From the NCBI GenBank assembly GCA_020796225.1, contig CM036765.1, positions 30,532,066 to 30,596,065 of the forward strand: a stretch of 64,000 nucleotides of DNA, given 5' to 3'. Shown here piece by piece: positions 41,410-51,743 of the stretch; position 1 is the first letter of the stretch, and each line of letters begins with the position of its first letter. This DNA comes from Arion vulgaris (lineage: Eukaryota; Mollusca; Gastropoda; Stylommatophora; Arionidae). A program made the translations under genes and the position numbers. The notes below the pieces were generated by a model that searched no databases, was not told the origin of the DNA, and saw nothing but the letters and a program-made list of their open reading frames with translations.

Positions 41410-43420
41410 TTAGAGCAGTGGGGAGAACAGTCTCAAGGCAGTGACCCATCTAGTTAATGAGAGAGGAACCGTATTCAGACGGAGAAAGGAAAAAGTAGAA
41501 CGTAGTAAGGAGTTGTAGACAGATGTAAGGAAAGAGGGGTGGTTGAGGGGACATTGATGCCGCCCAGTGTGTAATTGCTGGTTGGGGGTGGGGTCAATGG
41601 TGGGTAGGATATCAAAGGGAGGTGTCAAAATGGGGGATTGGGGGTGTAGATACCCGCAAGAGGAACGACGTAGAGCCTAGGGAAGTAGGAGGGGGAAGAG
41701 ATGATGGGAAAATAATGAAAAGGGGATAATTTGGGATAGGCTCTGAGCATGCTGAAGTCGTACATTAATTCCTTTGGGTGCCACTACACACAGTCTGTCG
41801 ATCAACCCGCATTCCAGCGATAACCGGCTGCGGTCATCGGAGGAGCATGGTACTAGACATGTGATGGAGACCTCTCTTCTATCACGGTACTGAGACCATT
41901 GTAATGAGAAGACAACGGGTTGGGTGTGCTGTTAGAGATATCCCGGAGGAGAATAACATAGATAAGGATGCGAGTGACACAAGAGACTCCCTGCCGGATA
42001 GTGAAAGGGGTGTTAGGGAAGGAGATAGTAGTGACCTGAAATACATAAGGACAAGTGTAACAAAGGGACTTAGAGCGTGTAAAAATGCTCACGTGTCCCT
42101 AGGAGGTGCCGACCAGAAGGTCGTGTAGATTTTTTTTCCGTGTGGAAAGCCACCAAGGGAAGAAAGGGAAAGACCCGTAGGGAATCCATATCTTCCCGGA
42201 GGATCGGCAGCGCGTGAAGCAGAATTTGGAGAGCGAGAGCATTATGAAGGTGAAAGGTGAACATCAACTTGGTGCTGTTAGATGGCGGGAAGGGATTGGG
42301 GGTGTAACGGGAGATATGAAGAACACGGCAGAAAGCATTGGTGAGAACCTCCACGGTGCGAAGATGGCAGCGGAAGAAGTCAAGTATCTCGGGAGCATAC
42401 AAGCGTCGGAGACGAGAGAGCTGAGAGAATGGAATAGAGATGCTGCAAGCCAAGGGGTGGGATAAGGTATACAAAAGATAGCTGTGAGAATCAGTGGGTT
42501 TTTAAAAGACAGTAGAAGAGAGGAGATACCGATAGAAACAGTGATTGCAAGGAAGTTCACCGACATGAGAGAGACAAGAGAGGTAAACTTGATCGAAGAG
42601 TGTAAGTCACTGAAAAATCGGATAAACTGTAGCAAGTCACCTTCCAACATGTCAGTCACTCCCACCTTGTCATCAATGTGGCGGCGGTACAGAGCCTCAG
42701 AAACTGTGAAAGATGAGGTGTTCCAAGTGGCCCAAAAGAGGCAAGCATAGCTTTTGTCCATCTTGGTGTCCATGACCACGTCGCTGATCTGATCAAAGTA
42801 CTCACCATTGAGCTCGAACGAGTTTAGTGTGAGCACCAGTTTAGCTAAACGACTTAGAGTGAACGTGGCAATGAACGGGTGGGGGCGCTGATCCAGGAAG
42901 AATTGGAGAGCAGCTAAGTCATCACAATGGGGGTTACGACCTGGTGGTAAGGAGGTCGAGAGAAAAGTAGTTAGAGCATGGTTGGTGTCCTTGAGAAAGA
43001 ACGGAAGCTCAGTCAAGGTCTAAAGCTGCCCACAAGAAAGGCCGAAATCGACTCAGTGGGGTAGGAGCAAGCGGATATAATTGGTCGGCCCGGGTTGTTG
43101 GGCTTGTGAATTTTAGGTAGCAGGTACAGACAATGGTTGCCCAGATTGTCCTTCTTAGTACGAAGAAAGTCTGCGTTGGGAGGAAGATCGTTCCGGAGGA
43201 TGAAGTTTTGTATGGTCTGACGAACAGTGACATTGTGAGTCAGCATAGGTTTCACTGGACTAGAGCAGTTTAAGGTCGTAGTGACAGACAATTGAAAAAA
43301 GGCATCATGAATGTATAAGTCCCTACGCCATACGACAACCGCACCTCCCTTGTCGACAGGTTTGATGACACTGGCATTCCGGAAACGGAGACCGGTGAGA
43401 ACCCTGGGAAATCAGTTCTT
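41410..43420 (-). mobile_element. Penelope-like element remnant (Neptune-like RT with GIY-YIG part)
   Basis: Minus-strand frames read, in order, VDKGGAVVVWRRDLYIHDAF, LLPKIHKPNNPGRPIISACS, TELPFFLKDTNHA, LPPGRNPHCDDLAALQFFLD, LVLTLNSFELNGEYFDQIS, RRHIDDKVG and IPFSQLSRLRRL. Then comes CYTCPY with PFTIRQGVSC, which precedes the GIY-YIG endonuclease in this family. The RT motif C reads HIDD instead of YIDD, and there are several frameshifts, so it is dead. The distal part, 41410-41850, is weakly recognisable. Confidence 0.85.
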
Positions 43421-43911
43421 GGTTGCTTTTGTTTGTAGAAGGATGATAGTTTGTCATGTTTTATCTGTTGCTTTTGTTTGTAGAAGGATGATAGTTTGTC
43501 ATGTTTTATCTGTTGGGCTCAATACAGTATATAATAGTACAATAGTACATATGCGTATTACACAACAGTAGAAAAAGTTGCATTAACCAACATAGAACTG
43601 GAGCCATAAGCCACTGCATGCTGCTGACTACACTTAAAATGAGACTGGACCACTTGAAGCTACTATGAATGATGTATGTTATTTGTGTATACATGTGCGT
43701 ATGTATGCTGTTGTGTCGTCTCAAATATAAAAGCACAAAAAGCTTATCCTATGTGTTTGTACAAAAGCTATTCTGACCTGATTATTATGTGTTCAACTGA
43801 CGACGCGTTTATGAAAGACACTCCTTAGTAAAACTTTTTTTTTTTTAGAGTTAGTTGCTTGTGCTCTTAAAAAGGCTCATATTGTATACTCGTATTGTAA
43901 AAGGCTCATAT

Positions 43912-43985
43912 TGTAGAGCTAGGCAATGGGTGCTGTCAAAATAAGGGTTTGTGGTTCGAGTCCAGTGTTTGGTAATTTTTTTTTC
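43912..43985 (+). mobile_element. tRNA-like SINE head
   Basis: GTAGAGCTAGGCAATGGGTG and GTGGTTCGAGTCC have A- and B-box form. It lacks a credible acceptor stem, so it is not a tRNA gene. Confidence 0.4.
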
Positions 43986-44229
43986 CCGGAAGTCCTGATA
44001 CTTGTTCACTCTCTACTTATTGATCATATTCATTGGCTTCAGTGCTTCCCCTGGGGTTTCTTAAAACTTCTTATTCTCTTCGTCCCCACTGGATCAACTA
44101 GGGACTTGTTCCATATGTAATGATGATTTTCTGATGACTAACTAACTAAACAGAAGATGCTGGAATTAGATTGGTTACGTCCACTATTATTATTAAGTCT
44201 TGTACTATCACCATAACTGCTATAATATG

Positions 44230-44400
44230 CAGGGCCGTGCGGTATATTTTCTCAGTATGATGCAAGTCTTCGAAATGCCGCCCCTTAAATGTCTTTTTCT
44301 TTAAAATAACCTTCAATTTTGATTTCGCTGCGTATGTCGCCCCCTTTACGTTATCGCCTGATGCGGCTGCCTCTCTGCATCATAGCACGGTACAGCCCTG
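44230..44400. mobile_element. hAT-like MITE, 171 bp
   Basis: The ends CAGGGCCGTGC and, inverted, CAGGGCTGTACCGTGC form short terminal inverted repeats. The flanks ATAATATG (44222-44229) and ATGATATG (44401-44408) make an 8-bp target duplication with one mismatch, the length expected for hAT. There is no coding capacity. Confidence 0.68.
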
Positions 44401-44761
44401 ATGATATGGGCACCAGAGAGAAGATGAAAAAGAGGTCAACAAAATACAACTTGGCAAAGAACTGTGGAAACTTAAATGAGTACCACAAAACAGTCATGTC
44501 GAATTCTACAATGGATAGATACAAATCAAAATGGTTAGATAATTTATTTTTGTCCAAGAAGATGCCGCCAGATGTGATGAAGAGTGATTTTTTCATCGGT
44601 ATCTTGTCAAAGATGAACAGAAGGAAGAACATTAATAATGGAAGAACAGTATTTACCAATGAGGTTAAAGGTCATGTTACATAGGGAGTCAGTTTCACAG
44701 TAAGAAATATGAGACGATGAACTCTAGACTAAATCAGGACCAAACAACACAAAGCATAATC

Positions 44762-44957
44762 TTCTTCTTCTAACGCTCCTTACCAACAACTTGTTAACCA
44801 CTCTTTGAGATTTGTATGTGAACCGAGTCTAAGAGCCTCTTTTTATTTACTATGGTAGCTTCCCTAGGCACCTACCTCTGTTGCCTCTTACGACATGCCT
44901 TGTAGGTTGCAGTGTTACTATTCTTTGCTCTCCTTAAGGGCCACCGCAACACACCGG
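44762..44957 (-). mobile_element. S-B SINE with internal deletion
   Basis: The segment from GAGCC to TTTTTATTTAC lacks about 65 bp. Flanks CACAAAG(C/T)ATAATC form a 14-bp duplication inside the 107-bp tandem repeat. Confidence 0.88.
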
Positions 44958-45144
44958 CACAAAGTATAATCAAAGTCTAAATCTGTTTATGTATAGAGAA
45001 ACAGTTTCACAGTAAGAAATATTAAGTTGATGAACACTAGACTAAATCAGGATCAAACAACACAAAGTATAATCAAAGTCTAAAACAGTTTGTGTATAGA
45101 GAAACAGTTTCACAGTAAGAAATATGAGTTGATGAACACTAGAC

Positions 45145-45395
45145 TTCTTCTTCTTTTAGTTCGTTCTTTACGACCAATTTTAATCACTCTTTGTGATATG
45201 TTTGATCTTTACCAAGAACGTGTATACGTTGCACATTGGTTTGGTAGCCCCTAAACATATAGACTTCTACATGTTTAGGACACATGCATCCGATTTCAGC
45301 CAAACATCCTTAGTCGCCTCTTACGACATGCATGGCAGGTAACAGTGGTTCTATTCTTTACATTCCAAATGTGGGCCCCGGTAACCACTCGGGCG
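45145..45395 (-). mobile_element. S-A SINE, full length
   Basis: It has perfect 11-bp target duplications GAACACTAGAC (45134-45144, 45396-45406), inside a 107-bp tandem repeat. Confidence 0.93.
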
Positions 45396-45594
45396 GAACA
45401 CTAGACTAAATCAGGAAGAAACAACACAAAATATAATCAAAGTCCACTTCAGCTTGTGTTTAAAGTCTTGAAAAAAATAAAACTTCATTATGTGACAACA
45501 TGATGTATTTCAATCAAAAGAAAAAAAGAACAATTTTAATTGAAAGTTATCATGAGAAAGTTACGATGAGAACAATGTAACCATCTGAGCTTTC

Positions 45595-45858
45595 CGCCCG
45601 TGTTGTGCCGGATCCCACAAGAGAAGCAAAGAATAGTACCACTGCGACCTACAAGACATTTCGTATGAGGCGGCTGACGTAGGACCTAGGAAAGCTACCT
45701 AGTAAAAAAAAAGCATCGTAGAAATCGGATGTGCTGGCATACTTGTAGGTGCATAACTGGCACAATGTACAATCGCTCTTAGGCTCAGATCACATACAAA
45801 TCACACAGAGTGGTTAACAAGTGGTCGATATGGAGAGTTCAAGGAAGAAGAAGAAGAG
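45595..45858 (+). mobile_element. S-B SINE
   Basis: It has perfect 11-bp duplications TCTGAGCTTTC (45584-45594, 45859-45869). It lies just before the 57-bp minisatellite. Confidence 0.94.
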
Positions 45859-45865
45859 TCTGAGC

Positions 45866-46640
45866 TTTCAAGACATTTGATCAAACTAGAAGAAAGAAAT
45901 AGTTATTCAGTAAGACATTTGATCAAACTAGAAGAAAGAAATAGTTATTTAGTATCATACCTAGTGACAAGACATTTGATCAAACTAGAAGAAAGAAATA
46001 GTTATTTAGTATCATACCTAGTGACAAGACATTTGATCAAACTAGAAGAAAGAAATAGTTATTTAGTATCATACCTAGTGACAAGACATTTGATTAAACT
46101 AGAAGAAAGAAATAGTTATTTAGTAAGACATTTGATCAAACTAGAAGAAAGAAATAGTTATTTAGTATCATACCTAGTGACAAGACATTTGATCAAACTA
46201 GAAGAAAGAAATAGTCATTTAGTATCATACCTAGTGACAAGACATTTGATCAAACTAGAAGAAAGAAATAGTCATTTAGTATCATACCTAGTGACAAGAC
46301 ATTTGATCAAACTAGAAGAAAGAAATAGTTATTTAGTATCATACCTAGTGACAAGACATTTGATCAAACTAGAAGAAAGAAATAGTTATTTAGTATCATA
46401 CCTAGTGACAAGACATTTGATCAAACTAGAAGAAATAAATAGTTATTTAGTATCATACCTAGTGACAAGACATTTGATCAAACTAGAAGAAAGAAATAGT
46501 TATTTGGTATCATACCTAGTGACAAGACATTTGATCAAACTAGAAGAAAGAAATAGTTATTTAGTATCATACCTAGTGACAAGACATTTGATCAAACTAG
46601 AAGAAAGAAATAGTTATTTAGTATCATACCTAGTGACACT
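45866..46640 (+). repeat. 57-bp minisatellite, about 14 units, open in one frame
   Basis: The unit has GACATTTGATCAAACTAGAA and ATAGTTATTTAGTATCATAC. Three units lack the 15-bp CATACCTAGTGACAA part, giving 42 bp. Both lengths are multiples of three, so a frame of about 260 codons (RHLIKLEERNSYLVSYLVT repeated) stays open. Nothing else suggests a gene. Confidence 0.95.
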
Positions 46641-46664
46641 GGCAATCATTTTCATTTAAATATT

Positions 46665-47285
46665 TTTTCTTGAAAATTCCAGTACTTCTTAAAATCAATG
46701 ATGTGTTAGTAATTTTGTTTTATTATACCATTCCAGGTCTTCCTTCTTTATCATTGTTTCATGTATCTGCTCAGATTTACTTCAAGAGTTTCTCTGGACT
46801 TTCCATCTAAGTGACTAATACACTTTGCTTGTTTCTTTGCATTTTTATTAGCAAGAAAATATGATAAAATACATAATACAAAAGGACAAGACAGGTTAAG
46901 ACGCTACCAACAATCCTACATTTTTGAGATAAACATGCAAAAACAAGTAATACAGACAACAAAACACAGTTTTTTGATTCAGCATAAAATTGTGTATTTT
47001 AATGCAGACAATTTGAGAGATAATCTGTTACCAGTTAATACAGAAAAAAATTGGACTGCTGGACAAATATATAACAATTAACCGTAATATTTCTCTACCA
47101 TATTTAGATGCAATATACAAAGATCCTTATCCTGTCATATTTCTGATTTGAGTAACAGAGGTTTTTAATACATATGCAACTAAAGAACACGCACATAACA
47201 GCTGTAAAACTATTAGATCAACTTTAGAAGAATTTTGACTAAAGAGACAAGGGGATACAATCTTACATCTGGAGAATAGCGGTAG
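46665..47285. other. Unassigned AT-rich spacer between two minisatellites
   Basis: No supported feature. Confidence 0.45.
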
Positions 47286-47289
47286 AAGA

Positions 47290-47400
47290 TGAAGAGATGG
47301 ACAAAGAACAGCTTAACAGAATGTACTAGCAGGGCAAGGAACAGGAAGTGTTGGAGAACCATTGCAGTCAACTTTGATATGTAAATGGCACCTAATCAAA
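47290..47400 (+). mobile_element. LINE 3' terminus
   Basis: It reads roughly GQGTGSVGEPLQSTLICKWH and has the GGAGAACCATTGCAGTCAAC...ATGGCACCT sequence, the 3' end seen with another LINE copy at 58605-58640. Then (AATC)n leads into a 54-bp minisatellite. Confidence 0.55.
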
Positions 47401-47429
47401 CAATCAATCAATTGATAAATAAAATAAAA

Positions 47430-47690
47430 ATATGGAGACCAGCCACAGAGAGATTCTATGCTCTTTAAGGGACAATTAAAAACATATGGAGACCAGCCAC
47501 AGAGAGATTCTATGCTCTTTAAGGGACAATTAAAAATATATAGAGACCAGCCACAGAGAGATTCTATGCTCATTAAGGGACAATTAAAAATATATGGAGA
47601 CCAGCCACAGAGAGATTCTATGCTCATTAAGGGACAATTAAAACAATATGGAGACCAGCCACAGAGAGATCTTATGCTCCATAAGAAGAA
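47430..47690 (+). repeat. 54-bp minisatellite, about five units, open in one frame
   Basis: The unit has ATATGGAGACCAGCCACAGA and CTCTTTAAGGGACAATTAAA. An ORF of 109 codons (YGDQPQRDSMLFKGQLK repeated) crosses it and continues into K-rich text. It follows a LINE 3' end and (AATC)n. Confidence 0.93.
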
Positions 47691-48327
47691 AATAAAGAAA
47701 GATAAAGGCCAACCACAGAAGAGATTTGGTAATCGATACGGCGCAAATAAAGAAAGTAAAAAAAATAAAAGATATATTACATTCTAATTCATCTGATTGA
47801 AGAATCACAAAAACATATCTTTCATAGCATAGTGTGATCAACAAAAGGCAGAAAGTAAAATAACTAACAATAACAAATTGTATACATTAAATCATACACA
47901 TTTAATTAAAACAAGTTAATTATAGTTCTAAGGATAACAGTATCTATATATCTTGCATGTGATTAATAACAAAATATTAAGTTGTATAACTAATTATCTT
48001 TTTATCCTGACTGTGAGTAGAGAAAAGAAGAAGACTAAATATCCCTCTCTATGTTCATGCAGATTTTAAGAAATATTAATAATACCATATGAAACGGCTC
48101 GTGTAGGCTGTATGATGCTGTTCACATATTTACTTTGAAGTAATTTATGTGATGCACCTGATTCTGATGCATTCACTTTCTATAGTTTGTTATTATTCTG
48201 CCTTATTTGTTGGCATGCTTCTTTCTTTTCTCTAATCTTATTTTGGCCCAAACCACCAGGATAAGAAGAGATTTATAGCAACAGGTTTTCATGTGCACTT
48301 CATAAATAGTGTCTTTCCCTGCCTCTG

Positions 48328-48654
48328 TTATTTCTGTGGTCCTTCTTTAGCATGGACGACCTTTTGCTTTGTATCCACCGTCGGATTAGCATTGCTCTTT
48401 GATGCGCACTGTCTGTTGGTATTTTGCTTACGTAGCGTAGCTGAACCATTTAATTTATTGTTTCTTGATGAGTTCAGTACTGATGTTGTACCCACATTTT
48501 TTCTGATGTCTTCATTTATAAACAAGTCTTTTCTTGATACTCCAGCATTCTGCAAAGACACTTCATCTCTGCCATGACTAGCTTTCTCCCATAGTTTGAT
48601 TTCAATATCCCGGTTTGACACTGATAGAACAATGTCTAGAGAAAGATTCCCCAA
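48328..48654 (-). CDS. Candidate orphan exon, basic S/N/K-rich tail
   Basis: The ORF of about 108 codons (SLDIVLSVSNRDIEIKLWEK, later SSRNNKLNGSATLRKQNTN) lies outside recognised repeats. It has the low-complexity basic look of a protein tail. The frame stays open a few codons upstream to TTTTCAG at about 48675, a possible acceptor after a CTAAC branch-like sequence. It lies 3 kb downstream of the kinesin stop on the same strand, so it could be an alternative last exon or part of another gene. I recognise no family. It may also be chance. Confidence 0.35.
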   Translation of the reverse strand: MGNLSLDIVLSVSNRDIEIKLWEKASHGRDEVSLQNAGVSRKDLFINEDIRKNVGTTSVLNSSRNNKLNGSATLRKQNTNRQCASKSNANPTVDTKQKVVHAKEGPQK

Positions 48655-48734
48655 AGTCCATCCAAAGAAAACTGAAAATCTGCTTCAGTTAGAGGCCGAT
48701 TTCAGCCAAACCTTCTTAGTTGCTAATAGTATAC

Positions 48735-48985
48735 GTCAACTATGACATACTTATGACAATTTATGTCAATAGCATGTCATATGTGTTTGATACTTTCTGC
48801 TGATAGTATGTGCTATGCTTATGACACGTTATTTATGCAAGGGGTATGTTTATTACCCTTTATGCTGACAGAATGTAGTATGTATGACACTACCTACTGG
48901 TGGTATGTATAGTACCCTTTCTTAGAACAGCATTTGTAATGCATATTACACTTTATATTGGTGGCATGTCAGTTATTACAATAAG
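48735..48985 (+). repeat. Diverged ~65-bp tandem repeat
   Basis: TATGACA, CTGATAGTATGT, GGTATGT and TTTATGCTGACAGAATGT recur with loose spacing. Confidence 0.4.
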
Positions 48986-49030
48986 TCACTTCTATTGTAA
49001 ATCTCTTTTTATTTTATTTTTTTCCTGATC

Positions 49031-49225
49031 CAGAAGCACTTGAGCTTTTCAGCTCTTCGGCTCGCTGCCATGGACATTGTAACCCTTCGGTTCGGTGCCA
49101 CGAACACTGTAAATCTGGGGAATCTGTGGCTTTTTCTGGCATCCCGCGGAATTGAACCCGCACACACAGAGGGATAGTCACCCGTAGTCCAACGCGCTAC
49201 GAACACGCTGGACAGACGGGCTGTA
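49031..49225 (-). mobile_element. S-D SINE (tRNA-derived)
   Basis: It is colinear with the copy at 322-520 (GTAGCGCGTTGGAC in reverse; GGTTCAATTCCGCGGG; GGCACCGAACCGAAGGGTT). Confidence 0.82.
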
Positions 49226-49229
49226 AATC

Positions 49230-50350
49230 TCATTAAAGTCTTTGATCCTTTTTCTATTGTTGCTCTTCCAGTTTAATATCCTTTTTTATTTCTTATGCAC
49301 TCGTCTACTTTTGTCTTCTTTTAAGGATATATTTATTGTCTATGGATTAGTTTTTAAGTTAATAAATAATATTATTTATCCCAGATAAGACAACAATAAT
49401 ATTAGCATATTCACATTTGTTAAAATATATATTAATACCATTACAATATCTTACATAAACAATTAAAACATTTTAAAGACATTTCAAAAGACAGCCTTGA
49501 AAACAATTTACAAAATAAATATGTGAGTTATGGACGGATATTCATTTGTTTTGAAGATACTAATGCTAGCACACATAATAGTTATGACATGATCTTATCA
49601 ACTTTTTTGTTGACATGAAAACTAACATCAAGTGTTAGTTATAATTTTGAGTGTCATTTTATATTCAATTATAGACCTATCTATGTCATCTTCATATCAT
49701 AATTGATACAGAAGGCATTTACAAGTTATTCCAGTCAGGACATTGCTGCTGGCTGATATCACTTATATATAAAACAGTAACATTATTTTAACAATAATAT
49801 TAAAAATGATAAAACTACACAAAATAATCCCACATTAAATGACTGATTGGGGATCAATTTATTCCCATAAAATGTTGCATCTACATTATAACAATTTGCT
49901 TACTTTAGCTGCACAATACGCTTCGGCATAAAAATGACAATACATCTTAGACCAGTTTCAGGAATCCATTTGCTTCGGTGAATAACCAGGATTACTGTTG
50001 ACATTAAAATTTAAAAGTATTTAAGTAATTTAGTGAACAGTTGTGAGTCCTTATATAACGATTTGAAGAATCTAACATGTTTCTGAAGTAAGGAACAATT
50101 TTGTACATTAGTGGTATGCAAACAGTAATGATTCGTTACTCAAATACTTGTTCCTGTCTACAACTGAAAATAATGAATATCACATAAAAATGTACTCGTT
50201 ACTAGGCCACAATTTATTCTATGCCTAGTATTTGTTGCTAGGTGTGCATTAGTTAATAGATTAGTATTCATTACTCCTTAAATATTCAATAGTTCTGAGT
50301 TGAGATAAAGAATATTAATGACTTGTTAAGGAGTATCCATTACTGTTTTA
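49230..50350. other. Unassigned AT-rich intergenic region
   Basis: No ORF above 70 codons and no repeat family recognised. It is unusually repeat-poor for this window. Confidence 0.5.
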
Positions 50351-50354
50351 GAAT

Positions 50355-50485
50355 CAACAACCTTAGAGTGCATTTTTTCTACAGACTCCTAGGATTGTTG
50401 CAGGAACTACGGAGTGCTTTGTGCAATTCTCTCGGCAGGTGGCGCACCATTTCTAACCTCTACATCATAGAGACCCCCTGACTTA
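50355..50485 (+). mobile_element. Copy of the 11085 SINE family, partial
   Basis: It has GTGCATTTTTTCTACAGACT, CCTAGGATTGTTGCAGG and AATTCTCTCGGCAGGTGG. Confidence 0.6.
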
Positions 50486-50489
50486 CTTA

Positions 50490-51590
50490 CAACAATAGAC
50501 TATTGATAGAAAACTACATACACTTGTCACCTGTAGAAAGCATTAATATATAGTATGATGTTCTTGGAATGATAACTATAAATTTTGCCTCCAGCTGAAT
50601 GTGTCTTTTAATCCAGCATGTTGTAGATGATTATGATAAGCAGATGTGATTTATAAAATTAATATAAATTTAAAAAATGGAATTCAACAGTAACTTTAGA
50701 TTTACAGTTTTTGTAGAAACTGATAGTTCTATAACATTTAAAACAATGACATTACGATATGATAGGAGTAAATACTACATGCACAATGACTTTGATTTTA
50801 TATGGAAACTATTGACAAAATAATTATTTCCATTAACTGTATCCTGAACAAATATTTCAGTTTTTATTTAACTACATTTTCCACATAGACATATATTTTT
50901 ATTCTTCTTGTGTTATTTATAGTAAAATTTTGATTTTACTTTTCACTGGCTAATATTAGATTATTCTCATGTTTTGTTTCCACCAGGCACTTAAATTTAT
51001 AACATCCCAACTATAACAATTTTCATGGTTTATAAATAATGGATACTGCTCATGTATATACTTTATTAAAATATGTGTAGATTTTCCAACTTTATATAAA
51101 CATAACCAAAATTTGTATATAAGATGTGATCAACATACTGGCACAAGTTGAAAAAGTTCAATAGCTTATCACATAACAAATCAAAATTCAAAGTTTGTCA
51201 GATAAATGTTATTAAATTTGAGACTGTGTGAGAGTAACAATTCTCAGGTAGAATGATACATTTACAGCAGAAAATGTAACTAGACATGTCAGAATAGAAT
51301 TCTATTTATGAAAGATAGAACAATAAATCTGATCTAATGTATAGTGTCACATCTGTTAATAAAAAATATACAATAGATTTATATAAATTATATTTATATT
51401 TTAGACAGAAATTTATGAATGCTGTCAAAAAGGCCACTATCAAACCTAAGACAGTAAAAATGCTATTTATTAACAGTAAAAGATATGAAATATAAAGTGT
51501 TCACATCATGTAATTTTATCCTCAATATGATTGACATGTTTTAAATGAGATTGTCTTTGACTATACCAGTCAAAATTCTGACAACTGTGT
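50490..51590. other. 3' flank of kinesin-14, AT-rich
   Basis: Several AATAAA/ATTAAA forms occur on the minus strand, but none can be picked out as the polyadenylation signal. Confidence 0.4.
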
Positions 51591-51596
51591 CTGCAC

Positions 51597-51743
51597 CTAT
51601 CGTGCAGGAAAACCTGGTTTCCGTTGAATATTCTGCTTGGCCTGTCCAAGTGCCACCTGGCGTGCATTGCTTCCAAATTCAAGTGTGTTGCATGTCTCTG
51701 GGTAGTTACTAGCATCAGGGCTAATGTTGACAAATAAGCAAGC
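51597..51743 (-). CDS. Kinesin-14 last exon and stop
   Basis: It encodes [20 protein letters not shown] and [20 protein letters not shown] and ends KPGFPAR, then TAG. This is the final motor strand and helix with a 12-residue tail. Acceptor ATTTTTCAG. Confidence 0.93.
   Translation of the reverse strand, partial: ACLFVNISPDASNYPETCNTLEFGSNARQVALGQAKQNIQRKPGFPAR

Larger units (their letters stand above)
44690..45480 (+). repeat. ~107-bp tandem repeat, three units, carrying two SINEs
   Basis: The unit has CAGTTTCACAGTAAGAAATA, GAACACTAGACTAAATCAGG and AACACAAAGTATAATCAAAG. S-B (44762-44957) is in unit 1 and S-A (45145-45395) in unit 3. Confidence 0.9.

Noticed and set aside
42264..42750. Plus-strand ORFs
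   Set aside because: They are antisense to the Penelope-like RT, which reads on the minus strand.
43940..43975. tRNA gene (GGTTCGAGTCC)
   Set aside because: There is no matching acceptor stem or anticodon arm; more likely a SINE head.
44319..44684. 121-codon ORF
   Set aside because: Its start is inside the hAT-like MITE and the rest shows no family or splice signals.
45866..46640. CRISPR-like array
   Set aside because: Units are contiguous with no unique spacers, and the genome is animal.
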